From: Silene conica
Lineage: Eukaryota > Streptophyta > Magnoliopsida > Caryophyllales > Caryophyllaceae
Direction: 5' to 3'
Assembly: GCA_029255685.2 (NCBI GenBank)
Contig: CM055312.2
Location: 50,998,202 to 51,062,201, forward strand
DNA length: 64,000 nucleotides
Below the pieces are notes generated by a model that made no database searches, had not been told where the DNA came from, and saw only the letters and a list, made by a program, of their open reading frames with translations. Positions 27,760-41,309 of the stretch are shown piece by piece (within the stretch, counting starts at the first letter, position 1; every line of letters starts with the position of its first letter). The position numbers were made by a program, and so were the translations under genes.

Positions 27760-30700
27760 GTGCAGTTAATCGCTAAAGAGAATAACTTATGGTACCTCGA
27801 CAGTGGATGCTCCCGACACATGACAGGTGACGCCAACCTATTCACTACCTTGGAACCATTCGACAGAGGAAAGGTCACCTTCGGTGACAACAAAAAGGGA
27901 AAGGTAATAGGTGTCGGTAAGATAGGCATCTCATCTTCTCACTCTATTAGCGATGTATATCTGGTAAGTGGTCTTAAACATAACTTAATTAGTATATCCC
28001 AATTATGCGACAAAGGAAACAAAGTTGTTTTTCATACAAATGTTTGTCGTATAATTATGGAAGGTACAAGTAAAGTTATTCTTGAAGGTCATAGAAAGAA
28101 AAATGTTTACATGATTGATTTAAACATTGTGCCTACTAACTCTCTCTCATGTATGAAAGTTACGTTAGATGATCCATGTCTCTGGCATAAGAGATTTGGA
28201 CATATTAGTTCTCCTATTCTTAGCAAATTGAAGAGATGGGACTTGGTCGAAGGTCTTCCCAAGATTAAGTTTGACCAAGAAAAGATGTGCGACACATGTG
28301 CACGATGCAAACACGTCAGATCATCCTTCAAACCAAAAAGAATAGTAAGTACTAACCAAGCTCTTGATCTAGTACATATGGATCTCTGTGGCCCTATGAA
28401 GGTAAGAAGCAGAGGCGGTTCCAGGTATGTTTTCGTTCTAGTTGATGATTATTCTAGATTTGTTTGGCCTATCTTTCTTCACTCTAAAGACGAAACATTT
28501 GATGAATTTGTTAGTCTTATGAAACTTGTTCAAAACAAATTAAAAACTAATCTAGTAACTATTCGAACTGACCATGGAACTGAGTTTGACAACCATGCTT
28601 TTATAGAATTCTGTAAATCCAACGGTGTTGGACATAACTTCTCTGCACCTAGAACACCACAACAAAACGGAGTAGTAGAACGCATGAACAGAACCCTAGA
28701 AGACATGGCTAGAACAATGCTTCTTTGTAGTGGCCTACCTAGAAACTTTTGGGCTGAGGCTATTAGTACAGCTTGCTATATTCATAATTGTGCTATGATT
28801 AGACCTATCCTTAAAAAGACACCTTATGAACTTTTACGTGGTCGTAAACCTAATATATCTCATTTAAGATGTTTTGGGAGTAAATGCTTTGTTCATAACA
28901 ATGGTAAAAATCGCTTAAGCAAATTTGACCTTAGAAGTGATGAAGCAATTTTCATAGGATATTTTAATCATAATAAAGCCTATAAAGTTTTTAATAAACG
29001 TACCTTATGCATAGAAGAGAGCATACATGTTATCTTTGATGAGAATAATGCCTTCGACAAGCCTTTACAGGACGAAGAGGAAAACCTAGACGAACCTGAC
29101 TTTAGGTTGTCAAGGGGAGATCCTCCTGAAATAGAACATAACGATGAGGGCGAAATTCAAGGAAACAATGATGAACTTGACTTGGAAGGAAATGGTGCGA
29201 GAGATGAAACTACAGTTGATGATACTGTAGATAACTCTCAAACCAATGACTTAGAACCCAGAATTGTAGCTAATGAAGCTACAACTTTGAATCAAAACCA
29301 AAGGGAAGAGGTCATAGTTATACCTGACTCTCCTACAAACCCTGGTTTGGATTCAGGGGGAACAAGTCAAAATCCCGAGTCAAGCAGTAGCAATGAAAAC
29401 GATCAATCAAGAAACTGGAGATATAAAGGCTATCACCCTCTAGATAATATCATAGGAAGCCTTACAGAAGGAGTTCAGACTCGAAGAAGTTTAAACAACT
29501 TTTGTTCCTTCTATTCTTTTCTCTCCACAATTGAACCTACAAATATAAAAGAAGCTCTTGCAGAACCTGACTGGATAGTCGTCATGCAAGAAGAACTACA
29601 ACAATTCGAAAGGAATAAAGTATGGCATCTTGTTCCTCGTCCAAAAGATAGATCAGTAATCGGAACAAGATGGGTATTCAGAAATAAATTAGATGACTCT
29701 GGAGTCATCGTTCGTAATAAAGCAAGATTGGTCGTTCAAGGATACAACCAACGGGAAGGGATCGATTATGACGAAACTTTTGCTCCTGTTGCTCGCCTTG
29801 AAGCGATTCGCTTGCTCATAGCATTTGTTGCACATAAAGGAATGAAATTATTTCAAATGGATGTTAAAACTGCATTTCTTAACGGATATCTTCAGGAGGA
29901 AGTCTATGTCGAACAACCTCCTGGATTTCCTGACAGCAGACTCAAGGATCATGTGTACAGATTGGACAAAGCTCTCTACGGGCTGAAACAGGCCCCTCGA
30001 GCATGGTACGACAGACTATCAAAGTTTCTGTTGGAAAGCGGATTCAAGAGAGGCTCAGTAGATAAAACACTATTTCTAAAAAACGAGAATTCCGACCTTC
30101 TAGTAGTCCAGATCTAAGTTGACGATATTATATTTGGCTCAACCAACAAAAAATTGTGCCAATACTTCTCAGAGTTGATGACATCCGAGTTCGAGATGAG
30201 TATGATGGGAGAATTAAAATTCTTCCTTGGTCTTCAAATTCAACAAACGAACGAGGGTATCAAAGTCCATCAACAAAAATACGTCAAAGAGCTAATAAAG
30301 AAGTTCGAAATGGAATCCTCTCATCCTATGCCTACTCCAATGGTAACAGATAAGAAACTCACCAAAGACGAGGACGGTAAGTCAGTAGATGAAACTACTT
30401 ATAGAGGTATGATTGGTTCACTTCTTTATCTTACTGCAAGTCGTCCAGATATAATGTTTAGTGTCTGCGTTTGTGCTCGATTCCAATCTGCACCAAAAGA
30501 ATCGCACATGATTGCGGTTAAGAGAATTCTTAGATACCTAATTGGAACATCAAAATTATATCTATGGTATCCTATGGACTGTAATTTTAATCTATTAGGA
30601 TATTCAGATGCGGATTATGCAGGTTGCTCTTTAGATAGAAAAAGTACTTCTGGACTTGCGACTTTCGTTGGACCATGTATAATATCTTGGGCATCCAAGA

Positions 30701-31059
30701 AACAAAATTCATTCGCCTTGTCAACCGCAGAAGCTGAATATATTGCAGCAGCACTGGTATGTTCCCAACTCCTATGGCTAAAACAACAGTTACTTGATTA
30801 TGGTATTGACGTGGGATGTGTACCTATACTATGTGATAATACGAGTGATATTATAATATCTAAAAACCCGGCTCAGCACTCAAGAACAAAACACATAGAG
30901 ATTAGACATCACTTCTTACGTGACCATGTAGAAAAGAAAAACATTAAGTTGGAATTTTGTAGTACGGAAAAACAATGGGCGGATATTTTTACTAAACCTT
31001 TGGCTAGGGAACGATTTGAGACTTTACGATTGGAAATTGGTTTAATCGGTGGCACCTAA
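27760..31059 (+). pseudogene. pol: Sirevirus-like pol with one stop at the YVDD box
   Basis: A single frame with one stop, not in the frame of gag (offset by 2). Order: protease (LDSGCSRHM, about 27793); integrase zinc finger (H and C residues 28170-28310) and catalytic core ([20 protein letters not shown]); reverse transcriptase ([10 protein letters not shown] to the YVDD box); RNase H (DADYAGC, STAEAEY). The stop TAA at 30115-30117 stands exactly where the tyrosine of the YVDD motif belongs and is followed by VDDIIFGS. The downstream 314 codons are intact. The natural start is uncertain because the frame opens without a good ATG. Everything else looks functional, but RT is truncated at its active site. 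Confidence 0.92.
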
Positions 31060-32910
31060 TCGATCTTAAGAGCTGAAAATAACCCAATGATTGACTATGA
31101 AAAGACTGAATTATATGACTGTGTCCGTATATTCCGCTGCATGCCTATGTGTGTTATTTTTTTATTGGATGCTCAAATTTTGATTATTTCATGCTACATG
31201 TTATACGAACGTACACAACCAATTTCTCAGGTCAAAATAATAATATTCAGATATTAACAAATTTAACCTAAAAATATTATTATATTAATATTATATATAT
31301 GTGTAGTTACGTACCTCAAGTACGTAACTTATAATAAACTTGTGCCAATTATATACGTACCAAAATTTCCGTAATATCTAAACCCGTCTTATTTGTTTAT
31401 CCTCCAAACTTACCCTATTTATTTCTACTACCTAACCCCCCACGTGCCCACCTCACAATCACACCATAAACCGTTTCCCTCTAAAACCAAGAATCCAAGA
31501 AAACAAAATCACCATTAAAGCTTTCTAAAACCGTCAACCAAGCTAAAATACATTCATCTACACAAACACCATACTCCGACACCAACACCCTCGCCACCAC
31601 CGTTCCCCGAACCCATTTCCGTCACCGTTCCGAAAATCAGAAGCTAACAAGAGACGAAAATTAGAAAAAGGGAAATCGTTAATGGAAGAGGAATTTCAAG
31701 ATTACGATCAAATACCTCGTCCTCTATTCCGTGATGTTTCCGGGGATGTTGCAAAAGAAAGGTTGAAAAAGTTCGAATAAAAAAAAAAGGCGAAGGGGTG
31801 GTAGACGTTGGCTGTTACGAAGTTGTGCTCCATGATCGAATGAATGATAAATTGATAAAGTTAATGGTATTCTAAGCAATGGACGTGAATTGCGATTCGG
31901 TCGTGTTGATAAGGAGTTGCGAAGTTGGATACAACGGATTGATGAGAGTCTTGAGAAGCTTAGTCGTGCCCTTAAGGAGGTTAAAGAAGAAGTGCTTATG
32001 ATTAGTGGCCGTCACCAATTCCTCACGACTCAAGGTGGAGTTCTCGTCCGTGATAATCGGATTTTATGTAAGGATAGTGGTCAATGTTTGGTCACGGTTA
32101 AAGCATTCTCTCTTAAGGTTCTCAACTTTGAACGTACGGTGGATGCTCAAATAAGAAACATCGAAAGTTGTTTTGATCGGTTATCGACTTTGGAGTATCG
32201 CACTAGACTGGAGTTCGTGAACCCTCACATCATTCGTAACCCAGAATGAATAAGTACTGTGTGTTGCTCTGTTTTGGCAGAGGTGCGGAAATTGGTTTTG
32301 GGCTCCCTCGGTGGATATCGTATTTCTATCCTATTACCCTATCTCTCTCCTTAAAACCGTTTAAGACATTAGCCCTATTTTGCTTTTTGGCCGTGATACT
32401 TGGCCCAGAATATGTTTGGTTACCTTGCCTCTTTTGGCCCATGACTTTTCTACCTACAAACTATTCGGCCCATTAGGCTCTTATTCGACACATTCGGCCC
32501 ATGTGGCTTTATTTTGTATATTCGGCCCTTTGGCATCGTAGTATATGGTTGTGTGTCGTATTTCCGTTCGTATTTCGTGTTTGCATGATTTTAATTACGT
32601 TTGTGTATTTGATTTAAAATTGCATGCTTAGGTTTGTTTCGTATTATATTATTCTAGTCGTTTTATGTCCTTGTTTCCGTCTTTTCAATGATGTCAAGAG
32701 GGGGAAAAGAATGCGACCTAGATTACGAATTTGCCTAAGATTGCTCCTTGTCGTAACCTATTGTCTCTCAAAGTTCTTTTTAAGTAATTGGTTTAATTTG
32801 AAAATAGAAACCCTAGTTGATCTATATTATAAAAGACCAATATTATGTTGAGGGGGAACGTTACTACATTACACTTAGACACGATTTTAGGTAAGACTTG
32901 CCATCATTAA
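31060..32910 (+). other. Sirevirus 3' region with degenerate env-like ORF
   Basis: 1.85 kb between pol and the polypurine tract. 31681-31779 encodes a short acidic peptide (MEEEFQDYDQ...). After frame breaks, 31890-32249 encodes 119 residues with predicted helices (IDESLEKLSRALKEVKEEV). Sireviruses often carry an envelope-like ORF at this place, and these pieces are consistent with its remains. I see no clear membrane segment in the 119-residue frame, so the assignment rests on position. 32250-32910 shows no supported gene. Confidence 0.45.
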
Positions 32911-32922
32911 AAAGGGGGAATT
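32910..32922 (+). promoter_or_regulatory. Polypurine tract of Sirevirus-like element
   Basis: AAAAGGGGGAATT lies directly before the 3' LTR start TGTTGAG; the primer for plus-strand synthesis. Confidence 0.88.
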
Positions 32923-34445
32923 TGTTGAGTAATATATTCTATATAAGTAATATATTGTTTTATGTTTTAATAATGACAAGTCTAAATAATTATGTTTTAT
33001 ATGCATATGCGTGTAATCGTGCGTTTAAGTGTACAGTTAATTATAGAGCGAAGATCGTAGTTTAATAAAGTATAATTCAATCGAAGAATTGAAGAAAGAT
33101 CAAGCTCATGTTAAGTGTCAAGTCTTTTTGAAGATTTACAAGACACAAGTTTTATTACAATGTCAAGAATTCTTAAGTTATGGATCATTCCTATAACTAT
33201 TGAAGAAATGAGATTTGCATAATATAAGTCAAAGCGTGAAGATTTATGCGTGCTATTAATATATTATTATATATTAATTTAGTAATCTTATAAACGGTTT
33301 TAAAATAGAAATATTCTTTAGTTAACACGAATTAAAGTATTTATCTTATGAGGTAAATATTATTCTAAAATACTAAGGATTTTATTTTAACCGTTATTGT
33401 CAAAATTCAAGTTCCTAGGGAAACGTGCTTCGAGAAATATGTTTCGAAGAACGTGTCCTATGAGACGTGCGTTGGGACGTGCGTGGGGAAGTGTGTCAAG
33501 GAAGTATTCCTTACGTTTCCTACACAACTACTAACATGTTTCAAATTATCTTTATGGTTAATTAAATAAATATAAAGATATTTATTTAATATACTTAAAG
33601 ATTAACTAGGATTTGAATAAGAATATAATTTATTATATTATTGACAAGAATTAAGGATTTGATTCAAAATAGGATTATATATTTTATGGTATAAGGATGT
33701 TTCCTAAATCAAATAAGATTATGGAAATATTATCTTATGTCTTAATTTAATATTATTCTATTAGAGTCCTTTCCTAATTCATATAAGATTAAGTTTTAAA
33801 TATTACCTAGAATTAGTATTCTAGATAAAGTAATATTCCTAAACTATCTAGGGTTTAACCTAGATCTAAATTAGTATATATGCCTACAATATCACACGCC
33901 TAAATAGAACACATACGAGCCTCACGCAAATCAAGAGAAAATCAAACGGACGTAGTCTCTCACGCGTCTCGATATTCGTGCAATCATTGTCAAATCTCGT
34001 ATACAAGACTACAAGCATTGAAGAATATTTTCATACATTCAAGATCATCAATACAAGAAGTTGTTAAAAGTTTATCTTACTTACTTAAGATAGTTTCGAG
34101 TATTTAACGGTACTCATTGTAAGCAAGTATTTCACGGTACTTGTCGTAGCTAGATATTTTACGGTATCTAGATTGAGTTACAACTAATATCAAAGTTGTA
34201 CGAGTGGGTTGATAAAATTCTAATCCGGAGAAGGTACTAATTTTATTAATCGAGAATAGTGGACGTAGGTTTCAAAGTGTGAAACTGAACCACTTCAAAA
34301 GATCGTGTCTCCTTTACTTTATTGTTCTTACTTGTTACTTGCTATTACCACGCGTCATCAACATACATCGAAGAAGAATCGAAAAAGTTGGCATACTCAA
34401 TTCAACCCCCCCTTCTTGAGTATATCTAGGTCAATAGACTCTTCA
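32923..34445 (+). repeat. 3' LTR of Sirevirus-like element
   Basis: 1523 bp, about 99 percent identical to 23842-25362 by hand comparison. It ends GACTCTTCA at 34445 and is followed by CATAT. Confidence 0.95.
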
Positions 34446-35906
34446 CATATGGTAGTGGTGGGTACCGTACTCCCATGTCAGGCTATGGAGGGGGTGCAAA
34501 GTCTGGAGGCAGCAACAATTATCAGAAGAATTACAACAGTTATCAGAACCGTTCGTATCAAAATAAGTACAGCGGGGGTGGAAGTAACCAAAAGACCGGA
34601 GCGGAGGGAAATCAGCAGGCTGGGACATCGACTGCCAGTCAGAGTAGGGTTAAATCCAGTGGCAAACTTTTTGCCATGGAGAAACAGGCAGCCAAAGACG
34701 ATGCTCTTATTGTGACTGGTACTTTTCTCAAGAACTCTAAACCTACATTTGTACTTTTCGATTCCGTGACTACCCATTCTTTTGTATCTAGAGAGCATGC
34801 TTGGGTTTTAGAACTTGAGATCTATGATTTGATGGTGGACTCGGTGACCATACCTTCTGGAGAGTCTGGGTCATTTAGTAGAGTATATAGGAGTATGTCT
34901 ATCAAGATTGGAGAATTGACTTTCCATTGTGACCTCATAGAGTTTCATTTGGGAAGTTTTGAGGTGATTCTGGGGATGGATTGGTTGGGGAAGTATCGAG
35001 CTTTTATTGACTGTCACCAGAAGAAGATTTCTTTAAAGATACCTAAAGGAGTGCGGGTATCTTACAAGGGATACATGGTCAAACTTAAGGTCAAATTCAT
35101 TTCCGTTAATACCCTTAAGTCTAGCTTGAGAAAGGGAGATAGTCTGATCGTATGTTTGATGTGGAACTGTGAGACAGAGAACCCTAAGGCTAGTGAGATA
35201 CCTGTGGTGCGGGAGTTTGAGGGCGTATTCCGAGATGATGTTCCAGGGTTACCACCAAAGACGGAAGTGGAGTTTGCCATTGACCTAAAACCAGGGGCAA
35301 GACCAATATCTAAATCACCGTATCGTATGGGACCGAGAGAGATGGAGGAGCTGAAAAAGTAGTTGGATGAATTGGCTGAGAAGGGGTTCATCCGACCTAG
35401 TGTGTCACCCTAGGGAGCGCCCGTTTTATTTGTGAAAAAGAAAGATGGAAGTCTAAGGCTTTGTGTTGACTATCGAGAGCTGAACAATGTGACCATCAAG
35501 AACCGTTATCCTTTGCCCAGAACCGACGATCTGTTCGACCAGTTAAGTGGAGCTGGAGTTTTCTCCAAAATTGACTTAAGATTGGGGTAACATCAATTGA
35601 GAATCAAAGACGAAGACATTCCTAAGACCGATTTCAGAACAAGGTATGACCACTACGAATTTGTGGTTATGCCATTCGGGTTGACTAATGCTCCAGCAAT
35701 TTTCATGGATTTGATGAATCGAGTATTTAGTCCATACTTGGATAAGTTCGTGGTTGTGTTTATCGTTGATATTCTTGAGTATTCCAAAAATGAGGAAGAA
35801 CACAAGGATCATTTTAGGAGAGTACTCAAGAATTTGGAGGAGCATAAGCTAAATGCAAAGTTGAGCAAATGTGAGTTTTGGTTGAAGAAAGTTGCATTTC
35901 TGGGGC
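34446..35906 (+). pseudogene. pol: Tekay-like gag end, protease and N-terminal RT
   Basis: Continues the host polyprotein after the Sirevirus. It holds a glycine/serine/asparagine-rich linker, the protease near 34755 with FDSVTTHSF (the catalytic Asp-Ser-Gly has become Asp-Ser-Val) and ILGMDWL, then RT from about 35195 ([29 protein letters not shown]). Stops at 35360-35362, 35411-35413 and 35588-35590 are in frame. The YIDD box reads IVDI (near 35763), so the active site is lost. It ends at FLGHV, where the solo LTR (TSD ATGTG) enters, and continues at 39101. Confidence 0.9.
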
Positions 35907-35911
35907 ATGTG

Positions 35912-38900
35912 TGTAATACCTCATATTTTAGCCTCAGTCAACGGTAGTCAACCATGTTTTATATACGTATTTCAAACGGAATGTTTATAAAGTATTTTAC
36001 GTAAACCATAATTATTTTATAAATCGTATTTCTATGATTATTGCGTATTGTGTAATCATTTATATAAATCGTATTTCTACGATTACTTCGTATTTCAGAA
36101 TCATTTTTATATTTGATGATTATTTCATGAAATGACATTTCATTCGTATTTCTTTATTTTGATAATATATTTATAATTAAATATATTTCGTACTTTATAT
36201 TTATTTCTCAATTATATTTGTCTTACTGTTTAAGTAATAATTATATTTAATTCCTAATTTTTTAATATATATTTATGTTAGTCGTCATAAAAGTATATTC
36301 TCATAATCAATTTAATTTGTATAAATAAATTATACGTATTTGGTTATTTAAAGTTACGAGTCGGGAACGTGTTAAAATGTCTCGAGTCGCGTGATGGACC
36401 ATTGGTGATGGGCTTTGACTTGGGCTAGGGTTTCACCCATCGACATAATATCCACCTAATACAATGTAGAACCCTAAACCTAATCTCTCAAACACTTACA
36501 CAAACATCGACATTCAACAATTCTCATATGGGTTATCTGCCTCTTATCTCGTAAAAACCCTAGCCTCCATCTCTGACTACCTCCCTTCACCAACAAAACG
36601 AAAGCATCACCATGCCCCCGTGAGAACCACGAAAGAGAAGGACATCAACAAAGAACAGCCATCACCATAGTCGTCTTCATCCTTTGCGCAGTGGGGTTTT
36701 TGTAAGTAGTTTTTGTGCTCTTTTTGTGCCTTTGAATCTGAATGTTAAGGTTGTGAGTAATCTTAGTAGTATATATAACATATACCTCGTGTTTAAATCA
36801 CAATCACACCATGGGAACTATCATAATAGATGCCATAGATGTCGATCACTGAACACGTTTTAATAATCTGTTTTCGCTTCTTATTCCTTACTTCGTTTTG
36901 TGCTGCGTTAACTCGTGTTTTGGGTTGTTTCTGGGTGCGACTATATGAGTAATAGTAGTAGGGTAGTTGTGGGTTGTTTGGTGTTCATTAGGGTGGTGAG
37001 TGGTGGCTGAAACAACACCATAGAAAGGGTTGTTCAAAGGCGTTAAAAACAGTCCAGAATTGAGTATTTATCGCAGGTTGGCAGGGGGGTTTGATGGTGG
37101 TTTGTCGGTGGTTGTTGGTGAGATGAGAGGGAGATGGTACCACCCCTGGAACCACCATTACTCAGTGGTGACAACGGTGGTGGCCAGAGGTGGTGTGGGG
37201 CACGATGGTGAGAGAAATTAGCGTGAGAAGGAAGGGGTAGTGTACAGGCGGGTTGCTGAAAGAGACAATGTCGGGTCTGGGCAGACTGTTTTGAGGTGTC
37301 ATGGTGGTTTCTGTGGTGGCCCCTGGTGATGTCCAAGGCATCGAGGTGGTAGTTGGTAGTATATAGTCGAGTTTAGGATTAGTGGTGGTGGTCGTTGGTG
37401 GCCAAGCGAGTGGTAATGGTGTCGAGAAAGTCCGTTGCAGACCCGCTGATCTGGGTGTTGTTGTTGTTACTACGGCTGTTGCAGGGGCAATCGAGGGCAG
37501 GTGTAGTCGAGTCAGGGTCAATGGGTGTTGTCGGGTGGTTCACCGTGGTGCACTGGTGGCAGCCACGGTGGGGTATTGGTGGTTCAGATGGCTTAAGGGA
37601 TGTCGAGGAGTCCATGTTTAGGGGCTGTCAAGAGTGTTATGGCGTGGGTTTGCTTGGTCGGGGGCTGTTGTTTACGTGATATGTTACTAATATGAGCTGC
37701 TATTGCACTATGTATTATTATGATATGTTACTGTTGGTGTATTATTATAATTATTATTATTATTATCAAATTATTATTATTATTAGTATTATTGTTATGA
37801 TTAATGTTATTGCTATGATTAATGTTATTGTTATTATGTTATTATTATTATTATGATTATTAATGTTATTGTTATGGATACTATTATTATTTATTCTTCT
37901 TCTTATTATTATTACTAATGTTGTTATTATTATTACTATTATTAATATTGTTATTGGGATAATAATATTATTGTTAGTATGATTATTATTGTTAGCAATA
38001 TTGTCATGTTAGTAATGATTAAAGTTGTTAAGTAATTTTATACAAGAATGTGATGGTTATCAATAGTTCATTTTCTATGTTCGGTTATTTAATTGAAATT
38101 AGCTATAAAAGTAATAAAGACGGATTAGGCAAGCTAATTGAAGTAGTCATGTTTAATACGGTCTCGTTATGCGTAATATATGATTTAAGTCATTAAATTT
38201 GAATAATTAATATATTATATTGTTTACGTAGTTATATTAGTTAGTAATTACGTATATTATATTGTTAGGTGACGATTTTGAAGTGGCATTATTCTGTTTA
38301 CTCGCTGGCTTGTTTTTGGACTATATTGTTATCCAGGTAGGTTACACTGTCACTATACTACTGTTATGTGTTATGAATGGATGTTGGGTGTATGATATGG
38401 ATGATGACCATAAATGATATGAGGATGGTATATAATTATGAGTAATTATTATTACTGTTGCATTCATAAGTATGGTTACTATTATTGTTGCATTCATGAG
38501 CATGACATATGCATTGGATACGGATTTGAGATGATGAGATATTATTGGGCCCAAGCTAGTTCTGCAGGGCTAGACCTGGTGACCTCAGCTGTTATGCTGA
38601 TGTTCGGCGACAACCGATTATAGTCTGCCGGGAGGTTCGGTATGGCTGGGTGTTACGGGTTTGAGATTGAGAATTGAGAATTGAGATTGAGCTCGAGCAT
38701 ATCATGGCATTTGCATATCATTATTGTTGCATTATTTATTATTGTGTTATCCTACTCAACCGCGAGGTTGAAAGTGTATTCGTGTACACCTACGATGATC
38801 CGGAATGGGGAGTAGATTCTACAGGTCAGAGACAGATGGACTAGGAGCTTGGGCATGGAGAGAGACATGACTTGGACCTACTTAGATTTAGATCACATAC

Positions 38901-39100
38901 TTAGATGTTATCAGTTGTATTTCTTTTTATTCCTTGCTTAGTAGTTGTAATATCAAAAGTTTAAATTTAATCAGTTTTATATAAAGTACCTTGGTTTGTT
39001 TTACTTTGTTATTTACTACCTCGGACATTCCGAGATGATAACAGCTCTATTTATTTGAGAATGTCTTGTTAAAGACTCTTAAATAAATGGGGGTGTTACA
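35912..39100 (+). mobile_element. Solo LTR of a Tekay-family relative
   Basis: 3189 bp between ATGTG duplications (35907-35911 and 39101-39105), exactly interrupting the RT frame. It starts TGTAATACCTC and ends ATGGGGGTGTTACA, like the host LTRs, but is longer and well diverged. It contains an (ATT)n-rich zone at about 37737-38000. There is no PBS, polypurine tract or coding region inside, so it is a solo LTR. Open frames at 37030-37680 on both strands are GC-rich LTR sequence. Confidence 0.87.
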
Positions 39101-39105
39101 ATGTG

Positions 39106-41281
39106 ATTTCCAAAAAGGGGGTGTCCGTAGACCCTAGTAAGATCGAGGCTGTGACTAAGTGGCAAAGCCCGAAGAATGTGAGTGAGATTCGAAGCTTCTT
39201 GGGACTGGCAGGTTATTACAGGAGATTTTTCAAGGATTTTTCGAAGATAGCAAAGCCTCTGACATCGTTGATAAGGAAGGAGAACCGTTTCGTCTGGGAT
39301 GAGAGTTGTGAGAAGGCATTCCTAACTCTTAAGGAACGCATGACAACAACTCATATCCTCGCATTGCCTGATGGGAGTGACAATTTCGAAGTTTATACAG
39401 ACGCTTACAAGCATGGTCTTGGGTGTGTGCTAATGCAGAATGAGAGGGTGATCGCGCATGCTTCTCGCCAATTGAAGACATATGAGGAAAATTATCCGAC
39501 TCATGACTTAGAATTGGGAGCTGTGGTCTTTTCACTTAAATTGTGGCGCCATTACCTTTATGGAGCCACTTTTAAGGTGTTTTCTAATCACAAGAGTTTG
39601 AAGTACATCTACACCCAGCAAGAGTTGAACATGAGACAGAGGAGGTGGATAGAGTTGATTGGAGACTACGACATGCAGATTATCTATCAGGAAGGCAAGG
39701 CGAATGTGGTAGCAGATGCCCTAAATAGGAAGTCCATCCATGCTTTGTGTAGTGCCAGGTCGAGAGTGAGGCTGCATACCGAGCTAAGGGAGATGGGGAT
39801 TTTCATGATTCGGAAAGGGGATACTCTCAGTGATTTGACCGTGGAGCCAGAGTTGGATGGGGAGATTCGGGAGTTGCAAAAAGATAATGTGAGAATCCAG
39901 AAATGGCGCCAGGTAATCGAGAGTGATGGTAGAGAAACTGAATCGAAATTCAGTATCCATGCCGATGGTAGTCTGAGGTTCAGCGGGAGATGGTGTGTCC
40001 CAGATAATGAAGAACTAATGAAGAAGATCCTGACTGAAGCTCACGCTACGCCGTATTCCGTTCACCCAGGGGGTGATAAGTTGTACAAAGACCTTATGAA
40101 GACGTACTGGTGGCCAAATATGAAGAAGGAAGTCGCTGAGTTTGTATCTAGGTGTTTGACATGCCAAAGGGTAAAAGGGGAGCATAAGATACCTCAAGGG
40201 AAAATCCAGCCTCTAGATGTACCTGAGTGGAAGTGGGAGAATATCTCTATGGATTTTATTGTGGGGTTGCCTCAGACTCAGAGGGGCAACAACATGATTT
40301 GGGTGATTATTGACAGGTTGACTAAGTCCGCTCACTTTATTCCAATGAAAGATACCAGGAGTAAAGCCGAGTTGGCTAAGTCTTATGTACACAATGTAGT
40401 CAAATTGCATGGTGTACCCAATGACATTGTTTCAGATCGAGACTCGAGGTTCATATCCAGATTTTGGCAGGAGTTGCAGTCCACTTTGGGTACCCAGTTG
40501 AAGATGAGTACAACTTTCCATCCAGCTACGGACCGTCAGACGGAGAGGATTATTCAGACCTTGGAAAATATGTTGAGAGCGCGTGTACTTGAATTTGGAG
40601 GATCTTGGGAGGAATAGGGTTTATAGAATTTTCTTATAATAACAGCTATCATGCCAGTGTAGGAATGAATCCTTTTGAGGCTTTGTACGGGAGAAAGCGT
40701 TGGAAGCCTATGTGTTGGGATGATCGAGCCGATGCTGTGGTCTTAGGGACAGAGATAATTCAGGAGATGGTGGAGAAAGTGCAGATTTTTCGACAAAAGA
40801 TGAGGGCCGCCAAAGATAGACAGAAGAGCTATGCAGACCTATCCAAGGAGCGACATTTCTTTCGATGCAGAAGAAAATGTATTACTGAAGGTGTCTCCAA
40901 TGAAGGGTGTGATGAGGTTCAGAAAGCGTGGGAAGCTGAGTTAGAAGTTTATTGGACCATTTGAGATTTTAGATAGAGTTGGGGAGGTGGCATACCGATT
41001 AGCTTTACCTCCAGCTCTATCCAAAGTCCATAATGTGTTACATGTTTCTCAGTTAAGAAAGTATCTGAGTGATCCATCGCATGTGTTGAGCCATGAAGTG
41101 ATTGAGGTAGATGAACAATTATCCTATGTGGAGACTCCAAAGAAAAATCTGGATGGGTCGGAAGACTCGGAATGGAGAGACAACTTTAGTGAAAGTTTTG
41201 TGGATCAATCATAATATGGAAGAAGCTACATGGGAGGCTGAGGCATCCATGAGAGAGTGTTACCCGCATCTGTTTATCTGA
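39106..41281 (+). pseudogene. pol: Tekay-like RT end, RNase H, integrase and chromodomain tail
   Basis: Resumes with [11 protein letters not shown] and [12 protein letters not shown]. RNase H follows ([24 protein letters not shown]), then the integrase zinc finger (H near 40060, CLTC near 40156) and core (MDFIVG, SDRDSRF, and [11 protein letters not shown], where relatives usually have DGQ.E). The C-terminal part KFIGPFEIL and HVSQLRKY is spread over frames. The end, 41190-41281, encodes [15 protein letters not shown] and YPHLF, the chromodomain-like tail of Tekay chromoviruses that targets integration to marked chromatin. Breaks: a frameshift and TAG near 40612-40617, a stop at 40962-40964, and frameshifts near 40870 and 41150. 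Confidence 0.9.
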
Positions 41282-41309
41282 GGTAAGTTACATGGACTAA
41301 CTCTTCTTT

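Larger units (their letters stand above)
23842..34445 (+). mobile_element. Sirevirus-like Ty1/copia retrotransposon
   Basis: 10.6 kb with TSD CATAT (23837-23841 and 34446-34450), LTRs of 1521 and 1523 bp, a tRNA-iMet PBS, a polypurine tract and a complete gag and pol. The long coiled-coil gag, the WxLVPRP-type RT start, YVDD followed by IIFGST, and a long region between pol and the 3' LTR place it with the Sireviruses. The LTRs differ by about 11 substitutions and three small indels by hand count, so the insertion is recent. Only two nonsense codons and one gag/pol frame change are seen. Confidence 0.93.

Noticed and set aside
37030-37680. Several overlapping frames of 60-119 codons on both strands
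   Set aside because: GC-rich part of a solo LTR; base composition explains the lack of stops.
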